DNA of 64,000 bases from Butyricimonas virosa (GCF_025148635.1 NZ_CP102269.1:4402001-4466000), one strand, 5' to 3'. Shown: positions 53,820-63,116, counted from the stretch's first letter. Notes: a model not told the origin generated them from the letters alone. Numbers and translations are program-made.

Positions 53820-55193
53820 TTTAGCACGCTCCAACTGAACAGTGAAGTGACGCATTAACGGTGCTTCCCAAGTAATTTGGAAACCACGAGTAATCTGCTC
53901 ACGACGATCAAATACATTCTTCAATGCAACGGCAATCACGTCCATATGGTTGTTCGTGTACACTCTTCTCGGGATAGCCAAACGAAGAAGATCCAAACCA
54001 CCGAAACGATTCTCACGAGTCACCGGATCACGGTCAGCCAAAATATAACCGATCTCGCAACCGCGAATACCAGCCTCCAAGTATAATTCAACGGTCAACG
54101 TTTGAGCCGGGAACTCTTCTTTCGGAACATGAGTCAACACTTTCGGTGCATCAACAAACAATGCATGACCACCTGCAGGACGTTGGTAAGGAATTCCAAA
54201 TTCATCCAAACGTTTTGCCAAATACTCAACTTGTTTGATACGAGTTTCCAAGTTATCAAATTCGGTATTTTCATCCAAACCGATAGCTAAAGCATTCATA
54301 TCACGACCATTCATACCTCCGTATGTCAAGTAACCTTCGTATTGTACGCAGAAACCTTTAGCTCCCTCAAACCAGTCTTGATGACGAGTTGCGATGAATC
54401 CACCCATGTTCACGATTGCATCTTTCTTCGCACTCATGGTCATACCATCTGCGTTATCGAACATTTCTTTCACGATCTCTTTAATCGTCTTGTTCTGATA
54501 ACCTTCCTCACGAGTTTTAATGAAATAAGCATTCTCAGCGAAACGAGCAGAATCGAACAATACACGTTTGCCATATTTATCCGCAATAGCACGAACTTCC
54601 TTGATATTCTTCATCGAAACAGGTTGTCCACCAGCCGTGTTATTCGTTATAGTTACAATGATAAACGGAATCTTATCAGCATGTTCTGCCAATACTTTTT
54701 CCAATTTCTTCGGGTCAAGATTTCCTTTAAAAGGAACTTCCAACTGGGTATCTTTTGCCTCGTCGATCGTCACATCCCAAGCGATAGCCTTACGACCTTC
54801 GATGTGACCTTTCGTCGTGTCAAAATGAGAGTTACCCGGTACAATATCACCCTCTTTTACAAGATAAGAGAAAAGTACATTCTCGGCAGCACGTCCTTGG
54901 TGAGTCGGGATCACGTAATCGAACCCGGTCAAACGAGTAATCATGTTTTTCAGGTTAAAGAAAGAAGATGCTCCAGCATAACTTTCATCACCCAGCATCA
55001 TTCCGGCCCATTGGCGATCTGTCATAGAACCGGTTCCCGAGTCGGTCAACAAGTCAATATAGACGTGTTCTGCACGTAATTGGAACACGTTATAGTGTGC
55101 CTCTTTAATCCATTGTTCTCTCTCTTCACGAGTACTTTTACGAATGGGTTCTACCATTTTAATCTTCCACGATTCTGCAAAAGGTAATTCCAT
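53817..55193 (-). CDS. tnaA: Tryptophanase
   Basis: 458 residues. It splits tryptophan to indole, pyruvate and ammonia using PLP. IDLLTDSGTGSMTDRQWAG, IPTHQGRAAENVL, FDSARFAENAYFIK and the PLP lysine in TMSAKKDAIVNMGG are family motifs. SARFAENA and CEIGYILADRDP fit tryptophanase rather than tyrosine phenol-lyase, which has ATRCVENA and ERG at these places. The leader upstream contains a small hairpin (CACCTTT/AAAGGTG) but no recognisable tnaC-like peptide. The gene is single. Confidence 0.93.
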   Translation of the reverse strand: MELPFAESWKIKMVEPIRKSTREEREQWIKEAHYNVFQLRAEHVYIDLLTDSGTGSMTDRQWAGMMLGDESYAGASSFFNLKNMITRLTGFDYVIPTHQGRAAENVLFSYLVKEGDIVPGNSHFDTTKGHIEGRKAIAWDVTIDEAKDTQLEVPFKGNLDPKKLEKVLAEHADKIPFIIVTITNNTAGGQPVSMKNIKEVRAIADKYGKRVLFDSARFAENAYFIKTREEGYQNKTIKEIVKEMFDNADGMTMSAKKDAIVNMGGFIATRHQDWFEGAKGFCVQYEGYLTYGGMNGRDMNALAIGLDENTEFDNLETRIKQVEYLAKRLDEFGIPYQRPAGGHALFVDAPKVLTHVPKEEFPAQTLTVELYLEAGIRGCEIGYILADRDPVTRENRFGGLDLLRLAIPRRVYTNNHMDVIAVALKNVFDRREQITRGFQITWEAPLMRHFTVQLERAK

Positions 55194-55410
55194 AATCTTT
55201 AAACTTTAAATAGTTAATGATATAAATTAATTGTAATATAATTCTCAAGAAATGACCGGAAGGTCATTAATAACATAAGCATATAAATGGGGGGTACGAA
55301 AGACTGCCACCTTTAACAAACAAAGGTGTCGCGCTTCTTAATATTCAAGAAAAGTTTACTGACTAATATGACGCTTTTATCTTTCATCGTAGCAAATTTG
55401 GGAAAAATAA

Positions 55411-55443
55411 AAAAAAAGACCAAGGAATTCTTGATCTTTTTTT
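55411..55443. terminator. Terminator of the DEAD-box helicase gene
   Basis: AAAAAAAGACCAAG pairs with CTTGATCTTTTTTT around an AATTC loop, A and T runs on both sides, two bases before the helicase stop on the minus strand. Confidence 0.7.
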
Positions 55444-55444
55444 A

Positions 55445-56749
55445 TTACTTCTTCTTTTTCTTTGCCATTCGTTTCTTCATCACGTTTCTCCGGTTATCCT
55501 CGGCAGTATATGTATTTTTTGCCTTCTTAACGTGGAAAGCCCCGCCTCCTTGCGGTTTTCCTCGTTGATAAACAATATTATTGGTCTGCACCTGTTCCTC
55601 TTCCAGCAGCAACTGAGAAATTTCCAACTTTTCAGGTAAATCAAGTATTTCAACTTCCTGGTTAATCAAACGTTCAATATCCATAAAACGATCTTCCTCG
55701 ACTTCCGACACGAAACTGATCGCGGCTCCTTCTTTTCCCGCACGAGCCGTACGTCCGATTCGATGCACGTACTCTTCCGCAAGAGAAGGTATATCAAAAT
55801 TGATCACGTGACTCACATCCTGCACGTCAATACCGCGGGCAGCCACGTCAGAGGCCACCATGATACGGGTCTCCCCTTCCTTGAACGCCCTCAAAGCTTT
55901 CAGACGAGTATTCTGGGCCTTATTCGAGTGAATAACACTTAACTCACCTTTCCAGTGATCGGCCAAACGCTCCACAATACGATCCGCATTTTTTTTCGTC
56001 TCGGTAAAAATCATCACTTTCTTGAAATTCTCCTTATCGGTAAGCAACAATTTTAACAAATTGATCTTGGTCGAAATATTCGGAACATCATAACGATACT
56101 GTTTCACGTTCGCCACGGGAGTTGCCTGACGAGCTACTTCCACCCGTACTGGATCATTCAGGAAATCACGCGACAGACTCTCCACGGCCTCCGAAAAAGT
56201 AGCGGAAAACAACATCGTCTGATGTTTCTCCGGTAACACCTCGAAAATCCCTTTCAATTGCGGAAGGAAACCCAGATCCATCAACCGATCGGCCTCGTCA
56301 ACCACGACAGTCTTGATCATTTTCGTACGGATGATACCATTATAATATATATCCATGAAACGCCCCGGTGTAGCCACGAGCAAGTCCACTCCTTCGAACA
56401 CCCGATCTTGTTGTGTCCGGATATTCGTTCCCCCGTACACACCCACGCAACGAATGTCCATGAACTCCGTCAACAATTCAACACTCTCGCACACCTGCAC
56501 CACCAATTCCCGCGTGGGAACAATCACCAACGCCCGCGGCACCAGCCCTTGCGCATAATGCAATTTCATCAACATCGGGATCAGGTAAGCCAGCGTCTTT
56601 CCCGTACCGGTCTGGGCGATACCGATCAAATCCTTCCCGGAGCGACTGACTGAAAATACTTCTTCCTGAATAGGAGTCGGGTTCTCGAAACCAGCCTCTT
56701 CCAACGCCATCAAAATTTGCTTACTTACATTTAAATCCTGAAATCCCAT
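55445..56749 (-). CDS. DEAD-box RNA helicase
   Basis: 434 residues. Motifs in order: Q motif PTPIQEEVF, motif I AQTGTGKTLAYLIPM, Ib TPGRFMD, II VVDEADRLMDLG, III FSATFSE, V ASDVAARGIDVQDV, VI YVHRIGRTARAGKEG. The tail is short and basic (residues about 400-434). It resembles the RhlE/CsdA-type helicases that remodel RNA in ribosome assembly or decay. A near-consensus promoter is upstream. Single gene. Confidence 0.92.
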   Translation of the reverse strand: MGFQDLNVSKQILMALEEAGFENPTPIQEEVFSVSRSGKDLIGIAQTGTGKTLAYLIPMLMKLHYAQGLVPRALVIVPTRELVVQVCESVELLTEFMDIRCVGVYGGTNIRTQQDRVFEGVDLLVATPGRFMDIYYNGIIRTKMIKTVVVDEADRLMDLGFLPQLKGIFEVLPEKHQTMLFSATFSEAVESLSRDFLNDPVRVEVARQATPVANVKQYRYDVPNISTKINLLKLLLTDKENFKKVMIFTETKKNADRIVERLADHWKGELSVIHSNKAQNTRLKALRAFKEGETRIMVASDVAARGIDVQDVSHVINFDIPSLAEEYVHRIGRTARAGKEGAAISFVSEVEEDRFMDIERLINQEVEILDLPEKLEISQLLLEEEQVQTNNIVYQRGKPQGGGAFHVKKAKNTYTAEDNRRNVMKKRMAKKKKK

Positions 56750-56778
56750 ACGTGTTACGTTTTTAAACTATACGGTTA

Positions 56779-56809
56779 CAAAGGTACAAAAAGTAGTGGC
56801 TTGCACGAA
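56779..56809 (-). promoter_or_regulatory. Promoter of the DEAD-box helicase
   Basis: On the minus strand TTCG (56806-56809), 19 bases, then TACCTTTG (56779-56786); one mismatch to the -33 consensus, 29 bases before the ATG. Confidence 0.6.
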
Positions 56810-56921
56810 ATAAATTTATTTATAAAATAAATTGCATCTAAATACCCAAATCAAACACCTAACAATCAATACAATACATAGAAATACTTTTATAACAAAA
56901 ATAAGAATGATAAACATTCTA

Positions 56922-56953
56922 TTTGCTTTTGTCAAAATATATTTCTAAATTTA
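56922..56953 (+). promoter_or_regulatory. Candidate promoter of the small HTH gene
   Basis: TTTG (56922-56925), 20 bases, then TAAATTTA (56946-56953), one mismatch to TAnnTTTG, 31 bases before the ATG. Confidence 0.5.
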
Positions 56954-56984
56954 TTGCACATAAAACCTCTAAAATTACTACGTT

Positions 56985-57233
56985 ATGACTTATACTATTA
57001 CTTTTAACGAGCTGAGAAAAATCAAAGACATGCTACCCCACGGAAGCATGCAGAGAATTGCAGAAGACTTGGGTATCAGTACAGACACCGTACGTAACTA
57101 CTTCGGAGCCGACAATTATGACAACGGGGGATCAAGCGCAGGTATACATGTTGAACAAGGCCCTGACGGCGGACTTGTCGTTTTGGATGACACGGCCATC
57201 TTGGACAAAGCCAGGGAACTCTTGAACGTGTAG
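56985..57233 (+). CDS. Small helix-turn-helix DNA-binding protein
   Basis: 82 residues. Residues about 8-38 form a helix-turn-helix (LRKIKDMLPHGSMQRIAEDL, then GISTDTVRNYFGA). A glycine-rich turn and an acidic C-terminal strand-helix follow (GGLVVLDDTAILDKARELL). It matches a short conserved protein of Bacteroidota annotated only as DNA-binding. Its target is unknown. It is a single gene with an intrinsic terminator. Confidence 0.82.
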   Translation: MTYTITFNELRKIKDMLPHGSMQRIAEDLGISTDTVRNYFGADNYDNGGSSAGIHVEQGPDGGLVVLDDTAILDKARELLNV

Positions 57234-57249
57234 CAAAAAGATTTTAACA

Positions 57250-57286
57250 CCGGGAAACAGCAAAATAGCGTTCCCGGTATTTTTTT
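57250..57286 (+). terminator. Intrinsic terminator
   Basis: ACCGGGAA (57250-57257) pairs with TTCCCGGT (57272-57279), followed by a run of T's. Confidence 0.78.
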
Positions 57287-57300
57287 ATCGCTTTTTTATC

Positions 57301-57308
57301 TACTTTTG
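57301..57308 (+). promoter_or_regulatory. -7 box for the RlmI-like gene
   Basis: TACTTTTG, giving a leader of about 70 bases that includes the dispersed GTTAC repeat. Confidence 0.45.
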
Positions 57309-57310
57309 CC

Positions 57311-57375
57311 CCGTCAAGTCACAGACAAACTTGTAACTTGTCAACCTGTAACCAGTAACGTTGCATTGCGACACG
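57311..57375. repeat. Dispersed intergenic repeat (third copy, inverted)
   Basis: Read on the minus strand it has the same order as the copies at 37801 and 39918: a short hairpin (TCGCAATGCGA-like), then CGTTACTGGTTACAGGTT and TTACAAGTT units. It lies in the leader of the RlmI-like gene. Confidence 0.55.
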
Positions 57376-57382
57376 AATAATT

Positions 57383-58561
57383 ATGAGCAAAATAGTTCTA
57401 AAAGCCGGTAAAGAAAGATCTTTATACAGACTGCACCCGTGGGTCTTCTCGGGAGCAATAGCCAAAATCAAGGGGGACGTACAGGAAGGTGACGTCGTTC
57501 AAGTGTATAACAGTGACGACGAATATCTCGCCACGGGCCACTACCAGATCGGGAGTATCGCCGTGCGTGTACTCACATTCAAGGAAGGGGAAATTGACTA
57601 TAACTTCTGGGTTGAACGCATCCGACAGGCCTATCTGACACGTGTGGCTATCGGTTTGGCGACCAACCCGAACAACAACGTCTACCGACTCGTTCATGGG
57701 GAAGGTGACGATCTTTCTGGACTTGTCATTGACTATTATGCGGGTGTTGCCGTCGTGCAATTCCATTCCGTGGGAATGCATAAAGTTCGGGAAGAGATCA
57801 CGAAAGCCCTGTTGGAAGTCATGGGGGATAAACTCATTGCCATATACGACAAGTCGGAAGGAACCCTTCCTTTTAAGGCTGGACTTAACCCCAAGAATGA
57901 CTACTTGTACGGTCACACCGACAACTTCACGGCCATCGAAAACGGGTTAAAATTCAACGTGGACTGGCTGGAAGGTCAAAAGACCGGATTCTTTGTCGAT
58001 CAACGGGAAAACCGACGCTTATTAGAACAATACGCCCACGACAAAAACGTTCTCAACATGTTCTGTTACACGGGAGGGTTCTCATTCTACGCCATGCGAG
58101 GTGGGGCAAAACTCGTGCATTCAGTGGATGCCTCAGCCAGAGCTATCGAATTAACCAACCAAAATGTGGAACTAAACTTCCCCGGCGACACTCGTCATGA
58201 GGCATTCGTGGAAGACGCTTTCAAATTCCTTGATAAATCACACAACAAATATGACTTGATCATCCTTGATCCTCCCGCATTTGCCAAACACCAGAACGTG
58301 CTAGACAATGCCATTCAAGGATACAAAAAACTGAACCGTAAGGGAATCGAGGTTGTAAAACCCGGTGGGTTAATCTTCACCTTTTCCTGTTCGCAGGTCA
58401 TGACAAAAGACCTCTTCCGCCAAACGGTCTTCACCGCGGCAGCCAACACGGGCAGGAAAGTTAAAATTTTACACCAGCTCACGCAGCCTGCCGATCACCC
58501 GATCAGTATCTATCACCCGGAGGGGGAATATTTGAAGGGATTGGTGCTGTACGTGGAATAA
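57383..58561 (+). CDS. RlmI-like class I SAM-dependent rRNA methyltransferase
   Basis: 392 residues. The N-terminal PUA domain (KAGKERSLYRLHPWVFSGAI, residues about 5-75) is followed by a central domain (VHGEGDDLSGLVIDYYAGVA) and a Rossmann methyltransferase with KNVLNMFCYTGGFSFYAMRG and LIILDPPAFAKHQ (motif IV DPP). This architecture is that of RlmI/RlmO 5-methylcytosine 23S rRNA methyltransferases; the modified base here is not shown. It converges with the next gene across a short hairpin. Confidence 0.92.
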   Translation: MSKIVLKAGKERSLYRLHPWVFSGAIAKIKGDVQEGDVVQVYNSDDEYLATGHYQIGSIAVRVLTFKEGEIDYNFWVERIRQAYLTRVAIGLATNPNNNVYRLVHGEGDDLSGLVIDYYAGVAVVQFHSVGMHKVREEITKALLEVMGDKLIAIYDKSEGTLPFKAGLNPKNDYLYGHTDNFTAIENGLKFNVDWLEGQKTGFFVDQRENRRLLEQYAHDKNVLNMFCYTGGFSFYAMRGGAKLVHSVDASARAIELTNQNVELNFPGDTRHEAFVEDAFKFLDKSHNKYDLIILDPPAFAKHQNVLDNAIQGYKKLNRKGIEVVKPGGLIFTFSCSQVMTKDLFRQTVFTAAANTGRKVKILHQLTQPADHPISIYHPEGEYLKGLVLYVE

Positions 58562-58563
58562 AT

Positions 58564-58590
58564 AATGGAGTGCCGCTTTGACACTCCGTT
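58564..58590. terminator. Short hairpin between convergent genes
   Basis: GGAGTG and CACTCC, extended by AA/TT, sit between the stops of the RlmI-like gene and the convergent exported-protein gene; terminator-like. Confidence 0.45.
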
Positions 58591-58594
58591 ATTT

Positions 58595-59695
58595 CTACTT
58601 CCCTAACACACTTTCTAACGTTTTGATCACCTGATCCGTATTATCCGTCCCACTAACACTCAACACGATATTTCCCTCCGAGGTTTTCGAAGAAAAATTC
58701 CCCATTATCTTTCCCGATCTCGTCATATACATTCTCACTATGCGCTCAACAAATTTATTTAATGCCGTGTCCCGTTTTGTTTGCTCATCCAGCTCCATAT
58801 GTACCCCGATACAATAGTCAAAATCAGACACACTCTTCACATGATCGATTAACTTTTCCCGTGCCATCCCCTCTCCCAAGCGATTACATAACGTGTTATA
58901 AAACTCCTGTTTCATAACACGATACACCTCGTTCATTAATCGTGTTCTTTTCTCTCCATCCGGACACGATGAATTCATCTGCTCCTGCCACACATACGGG
59001 TAATAATAAAAATAATACACGTAATCCGGCGTATACATTTTCGTGTACAAATCCAACTCTTCCACTAATCGGCTGGAAATCTTTCCTTCATTTTTCAAAT
59101 TCTGTACGATCCTACTCTTTAAAGCTAATGACATATTTGCCTTCACCAGCACTTCCTCCAAACGTCCTTTTTTCATCGCACGATCCACCACGTCCATATA
59201 CACGGAATCCCGCTGTGCCCTCAACCGTTCCAACTGCTGATTCACTCGACACGACAAAGTTGTATCCCTCTCCTGCCACGCCTTCATATAATTATCCGTC
59301 ATCTCCAATTTCCCTCTTGTATACTCCTGACTAACATTCTCCAACTCGTAAAAATACGTACTGGCAACATCTCCCTCCACTTTAATATTCAAAGGATCTG
59401 TATTTAACACAGTCACCGAGACATGATCCTTATTTCCAACAAAAAAACAGGACGAAAATCCGGTCTCAGTTTCCAAACGAAACACTTTCGGGGCATGCTG
59501 CACCTCGTACACGGACTTTCCCTCTTCAAAATGTAAAGGAATTACCTTATCCCAGACAAACAGATGTTGCTCCGATAACCATATAGGCTCTTCTCCCTGG
59601 TGGAAAATTTCAACCCGCTGTCCTCTCGCCACCAGCGTCCAAATCAACAATCCCAACAACAGATTATATTTCAATGTACTCATAACATTCATCAT
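58595..59695 (-). CDS. Exported protein of unknown function in a redox cluster
   Basis: 366 residues. A hydrophobic signal (LKYNLLLGLLIWTLVARGQ) leads into a mature protein with an N-terminal beta region (VEIFHQGEEPIWLSEQHLFV) and a long helical middle (YTRGKLEMTDNYMKAWQERD). It lacks the CxxC thioredoxin domain seen in its two upstream neighbours, though the helical middle is like the DUF4369/TlpA companions in this phylum. No named family is recognised. It is 7 bases after the TlpA-like gene at 59703, in one probable operon. Confidence 0.65.
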   Translation of the reverse strand: MMNVMSTLKYNLLLGLLIWTLVARGQRVEIFHQGEEPIWLSEQHLFVWDKVIPLHFEEGKSVYEVQHAPKVFRLETETGFSSCFFVGNKDHVSVTVLNTDPLNIKVEGDVASTYFYELENVSQEYTRGKLEMTDNYMKAWQERDTTLSCRVNQQLERLRAQRDSVYMDVVDRAMKKGRLEEVLVKANMSLALKSRIVQNLKNEGKISSRLVEELDLYTKMYTPDYVYYFYYYPYVWQEQMNSSCPDGEKRTRLMNEVYRVMKQEFYNTLCNRLGEGMAREKLIDHVKSVSDFDYCIGVHMELDEQTKRDTALNKFVERIVRMYMTRSGKIMGNFSSKTSEGNIVLSVSGTDNTDQVIKTLESVLGK

Positions 59696-59702
59696 TAATC
59701 AA

Positions 59703-60782
59703 TTACTTATTCATACTTTCAACAGCTACCTTGTAAATATTCTCTCCCCGCAATTCTTTCGCCACAATTCGACCCTGTGGATCAAGCAACAGAATGAAAG
59801 GAATCGCTTCCCGGTTAAATACCTCATGCAAGACATCTTTCGTGTCCCTCAAATTCACAAAATGTTCCATCTGTTTCTCCTTCAAGGCATTTCGCCAATC
59901 GGCTTCCTTCCTATCCGTAGAAATCGAAACAACCTCAAACGCTTCATCATGTAACAAATCATAAGCTTTATGCACGTTGGGCATCTCTCCGATACAAGGC
60001 CCACACCACGAAGCCCAAAAATCCAACAACACGTATTTTCCCCGGAAAGAACTAATCGCAACCTCTTTCCCATTCTTGGAAGGTAACGAAAAATCAGGTA
60101 CTACCTGTCCCACGGCCGTCTTCATCATCGTCTCACGATAAGTGACCAAATCCTTATACAAGGGATGTTCAACTAATTCCGGAGCATTAAACAAGCCTAA
60201 TGCTTCCTCCAACCGATCCATCGAAAAGCGATTTCTCGCACCATTCAAAATCATCAACATCGCTCTCGAATTCGGAAATTTTACCAGCATATCCATGATC
60301 ACGTTCCTCTTAAATGCTTCATTATTCTCTTGCCGGTGAGGAATTAAAGTCAAACGTTCCATCCCTTGATAATAATCCAGAATAGCCGATTCACGTCCTC
60401 CCTCCACGATCATATATTTCTTCGTGAACTTATACCCGGAAGGATTAAAGAAATTAGGCTCCTCGTATAATAAAACATTATAGGCAAATACTTCCGTAGT
60501 ATCCAACATAAAGAACTTCGAAGTAGCCTTTTTTCTTACTCCCACGCTCACGTACTCCGGCCCCGTGTACTTACCAGTAAAACACACCTGTTGCCGATCA
60601 TTTAGCATGGCAGAATCTCCTTTTTCAAATTGCATGGTCTGCTCGTTAAAACGGTATAGATACACCGTGTCTCCCGGCAAACTTCCGTTCCCGTACATAG
60701 AAACGGTCAAATGATAAGATGGATCGGAACATCCCATCAATAGACATCCCAAACATTCAAATAATAATATAATATGTTTCAT
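59703..60782 (-). CDS. TlpA-like thioredoxin-fold lipoprotein (DUF4369-type N-terminus)
   Basis: 359 residues. The lipoprotein signal is MKHIILLFECLGCLLMGCSD. Residues 20-140 resemble the DUF4369 beta domain (YHLTVSMYGNGSLPGDTVYL), a helical linker follows, then an AhpC/TSA-thioredoxin domain from about residue 225 with KYVLLDFWASWCGPCIGEMP (active-site CGPC). PFILLLDPQGRIVAKELRGE has the cis-proline strand. It is likely a periplasmic disulfide or peroxide reductase. It is flanked in the same direction by another TlpA-like gene and an exported protein. Confidence 0.88.
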   Translation of the reverse strand: MKHIILLFECLGCLLMGCSDPSYHLTVSMYGNGSLPGDTVYLYRFNEQTMQFEKGDSAMLNDRQQVCFTGKYTGPEYVSVGVRKKATSKFFMLDTTEVFAYNVLLYEEPNFFNPSGYKFTKKYMIVEGGRESAILDYYQGMERLTLIPHRQENNEAFKRNVIMDMLVKFPNSRAMLMILNGARNRFSMDRLEEALGLFNAPELVEHPLYKDLVTYRETMMKTAVGQVVPDFSLPSKNGKEVAISSFRGKYVLLDFWASWCGPCIGEMPNVHKAYDLLHDEAFEVVSISTDRKEADWRNALKEKQMEHFVNLRDTKDVLHEVFNREAIPFILLLDPQGRIVAKELRGENIYKVAVESMNK

Positions 60783-60811
60783 GAATAATCAATAAAAAAT
60801 ACATTTACACT

Positions 60812-62176
60812 TTATCTCATGGGCACTTCTTTCAGTATCCGGTATATCAGCCCGTAAGAAACCCCGGGTAAAGCGTTCCACACCAACTTTCCTTGAGGAT
60901 CAATAATAGCAAAATGCGGAATCCCACTGATACACAACATCTCGTTTAACTCGCTTTTCTTACCGGTCAATCGCAACTGCACCCCTTTCATCTCTTTCTC
61001 CCTCACCATCTTTATCCATTTTTCCCGATCAGCCGATTTGTCCACGGATAATGACACAAACTCTATATTTCGACCTTGCAAACGCTCTTCCATCTTTACC
61101 AAGAAAGGAATTTCATTGCAACACGGCCCACACCACGTGGCCCACACGTCTAGTAATATCCACACCCCCTTGAAAGAAGACAAATCTACCCTCTCCCCGT
61201 CCACGGTTTCTCCAGATAACGAGGGGAACAAATTCTCCGGCACTAACTTCCGATCCTTTCGTTCGGCATCTTGCTTATTCAATTTCTTTTGCAAAATAAC
61301 AGCATAACGAGGGGGCAATCGTTTTACGCATTTATCGAACTCTTTCCGGCTATCCGGGCGTACCCAATAAAGAATATTGTCCAAATTCGTGTACGCTATT
61401 TCATCTCTCACCGTACCTTTCGGGAAATACTTTGCCAACTTCAGCTCGTTTTCATATATCCGATCTCCTTTCCCTTGTAACCCACGGGGATCCTCTACCC
61501 GCAAATAATCCACGTACATCTCCACCATTCGCCAGTAGGAAGGAGAATGAACCACCCGATCATCTTCCGCATCCGGGATCAGTTCGGCAAAACCGGCCAG
61601 TGCATCCTTGGAAAATTCCTGAAAAGTTGCTCTTGAAAACTTTATGCTATTTTCTTCCAACAAACGATAGTACTTAAACTCCGTCCGCATCACTTTCTCG
61701 AAATTTTTCCGGTCTGCCGGATATTCCTCCAAATAAGTAGCCAACCAAACATTCAAGGAATCACACGCTCTTTCCAGATTTAATCCCTCATACTCCTTTG
61801 GAAGTAACTGGGGTATAAGTTGGCTATACTGTAATCTCTGTTTCAGCAAATTCACTTTACGTAACCAATTATTCCGAGTCGCACACAAACTACCGTCATC
61901 CTTTAACTCCAATTCATTATTTTCATGCAAAACAACTTCCAAAACATCCCCAGCCTCTAAAAATAAAATACACTCTTCGTTAGCCCACAATCTTCTCCCA
62001 TACATAGCTTCTCCCTCCAAAGTAATCCAACGGATTTCTCCCTTTTTCAAATCATAACGTTCGTCACCGAACAAAACAAAAGCCTCCCGCTCTGCCACCA
62101 GTTTTACTTTCACCGGTTGCCCGAAACACAACAAGGCCATGTTTAGACATACAATACAAAACAATACTTTCTTCAT
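60812..62176 (-). CDS. TlpA-family thiol-disulfide oxidoreductase
   Basis: 454 residues with a signal peptide (MKKVLFCIVCLNMALLCFG). The N-terminal 300 residues are a beta and then helical domain without a clear name. The C-terminal thioredoxin fold has GVWILLDVWATWCGPCCNEI (CGPC), followed by NIEFVSLSVDKSADREKW and a cis-proline strand GIPHFAIIDPQGKLVW. It is the first gene of a three-gene unit of exported redox-type proteins and is divergent from the ECF sigma gene. Confidence 0.88.
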   Translation of the reverse strand: MKKVLFCIVCLNMALLCFGQPVKVKLVAEREAFVLFGDERYDLKKGEIRWITLEGEAMYGRRLWANEECILFLEAGDVLEVVLHENNELELKDDGSLCATRNNWLRKVNLLKQRLQYSQLIPQLLPKEYEGLNLERACDSLNVWLATYLEEYPADRKNFEKVMRTEFKYYRLLEENSIKFSRATFQEFSKDALAGFAELIPDAEDDRVVHSPSYWRMVEMYVDYLRVEDPRGLQGKGDRIYENELKLAKYFPKGTVRDEIAYTNLDNILYWVRPDSRKEFDKCVKRLPPRYAVILQKKLNKQDAERKDRKLVPENLFPSLSGETVDGERVDLSSFKGVWILLDVWATWCGPCCNEIPFLVKMEERLQGRNIEFVSLSVDKSADREKWIKMVREKEMKGVQLRLTGKKSELNEMLCISGIPHFAIIDPQGKLVWNALPGVSYGLIYRILKEVPMR

Positions 62177-62328
62177 AAAAAATCAATTTGGTTTTAAGGT
62201 TGATTTATCCAATCATATCGTAGAAACAACTCACCCGGTAAAAGTGTCTAAAACGATCAAAAAATAATAAATCTACTCCCAACCACATTTTTTCAATGAC
62301 AATCCATTCAAAATAGACTAAAAATCTG

Positions 62329-62336
62329 TAAGTTTG
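62329..62336 (+). promoter_or_regulatory. -7 box immediately before the ECF sigma gene
   Basis: TAAGTTTG matches TAnnTTTG and ends only 7 bases before the ATG at 62344, so transcription from it would start at or next to the start codon. No -33 element is clear. Confidence 0.4.
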
Positions 62337-62343
62337 CAACGGT

Positions 62344-62919
62344 ATGAAATCATCCGAAACAGACATAACATTTTTAAACAAACTGAACGCCCGTGATCAT
62401 GAGGCTTTCAAACAGCTATTTCGGGAATTCTTTCAGGACATTGCTTACTATTCCAGCAAAATCCTGAAAGACACGGATATTGCCGAAGACATCGCTCAAG
62501 AGGTTTTTATCCGGTTATGGGAAAAAGAAAACCATTTTGAAAATTATCTCGCACTGAAATCCTACCTTTACCTCTCCGCTCGTAACTGTTGTCTAAACTA
62601 CATTAAACATCACAATATCGTGGTCGAACATGCCCAAAATCTTATTCAAGAAGAAGCCGACGAGCAAACTTGGGACACGATTGTCGAGAGTGAAATTATC
62701 AGCTTACTATCAGACTACATCCGCCATCTTCCGGGAGAATGCGCCAAAATCATGGAACTTGTGATGCAAGGATACAACAGCACCGAAATTTCCAGCTTGA
62801 CCGGAGCATCATCCAGCACGGTTAGGTCACAAAAACAACGAGGCATATCGCTATTGAAAAAAATGGTTTCTCCGGAACTATACACTCTACTCCTACTTTT
62901 CTTGCAACAAAACAATTAA
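62344..62919 (+). CDS. ECF-type RNA polymerase sigma-70 factor
   Basis: 191 residues. Region 2 covers about residues 14-85 (DHEAFKQLFREFFQDIAYYS, then DIAEDIAQEVFIRLWEKENH). Region 4 lies at about 125-180, with the helix-turn-helix YNSTEISSLTGASSSTVRSQ KQRGISLLKK. It belongs to the Bacteroidota FecI-like group. The FecR-type anti-sigma gene follows after 378 bases. The usual downstream TonB-dependent receptor pair would lie beyond the window. Confidence 0.92.
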   Translation: MKSSETDITFLNKLNARDHEAFKQLFREFFQDIAYYSSKILKDTDIAEDIAQEVFIRLWEKENHFENYLALKSYLYLSARNCCLNYIKHHNIVVEHAQNLIQEEADEQTWDTIVESEIISLLSDYIRHLPGECAKIMELVMQGYNSTEISSLTGASSSTVRSQKQRGISLLKKMVSPELYTLLLLFLQQNN

Positions 62920-63062
62920 TCATTCCCGTTTACTCCCTCTAATCTAAATGCAATTATTGGGATAAACTCTCTTGATGCATCAAAATTGCCTATCACTAGC
63001 AATAAAATTGCATTACCAAACAAAAACCTACCATATGTTATATTTACTTAAATCCCCCCAAA

Positions 63063-63116
63063 ATGGCGGCTAAGTGCCGGTTAGGTGCCGGCTAGATGCG
63101 GGCTAGGTCGACTAAC
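63063..63116. repeat. Tandem 11-base repeats, GTGCCGGCTAG type
   Basis: ATGGCGGCTAA, GTGCCGGTTAG, GTGCCGGCTAG and ATGCGGGCTAG are contiguous 11-base units (63063-63106), followed by a 10-base degenerate copy. They lie in the 378-base gap between the sigma factor and its FecR partner; I see nothing else there. Confidence 0.7.

Noticed and set aside
55194..55440. tnaC-like leader peptide before tryptophanase
   Set aside because: No short reading frame with a conserved tryptophan and proline stop context is seen; only a small hairpin is present.
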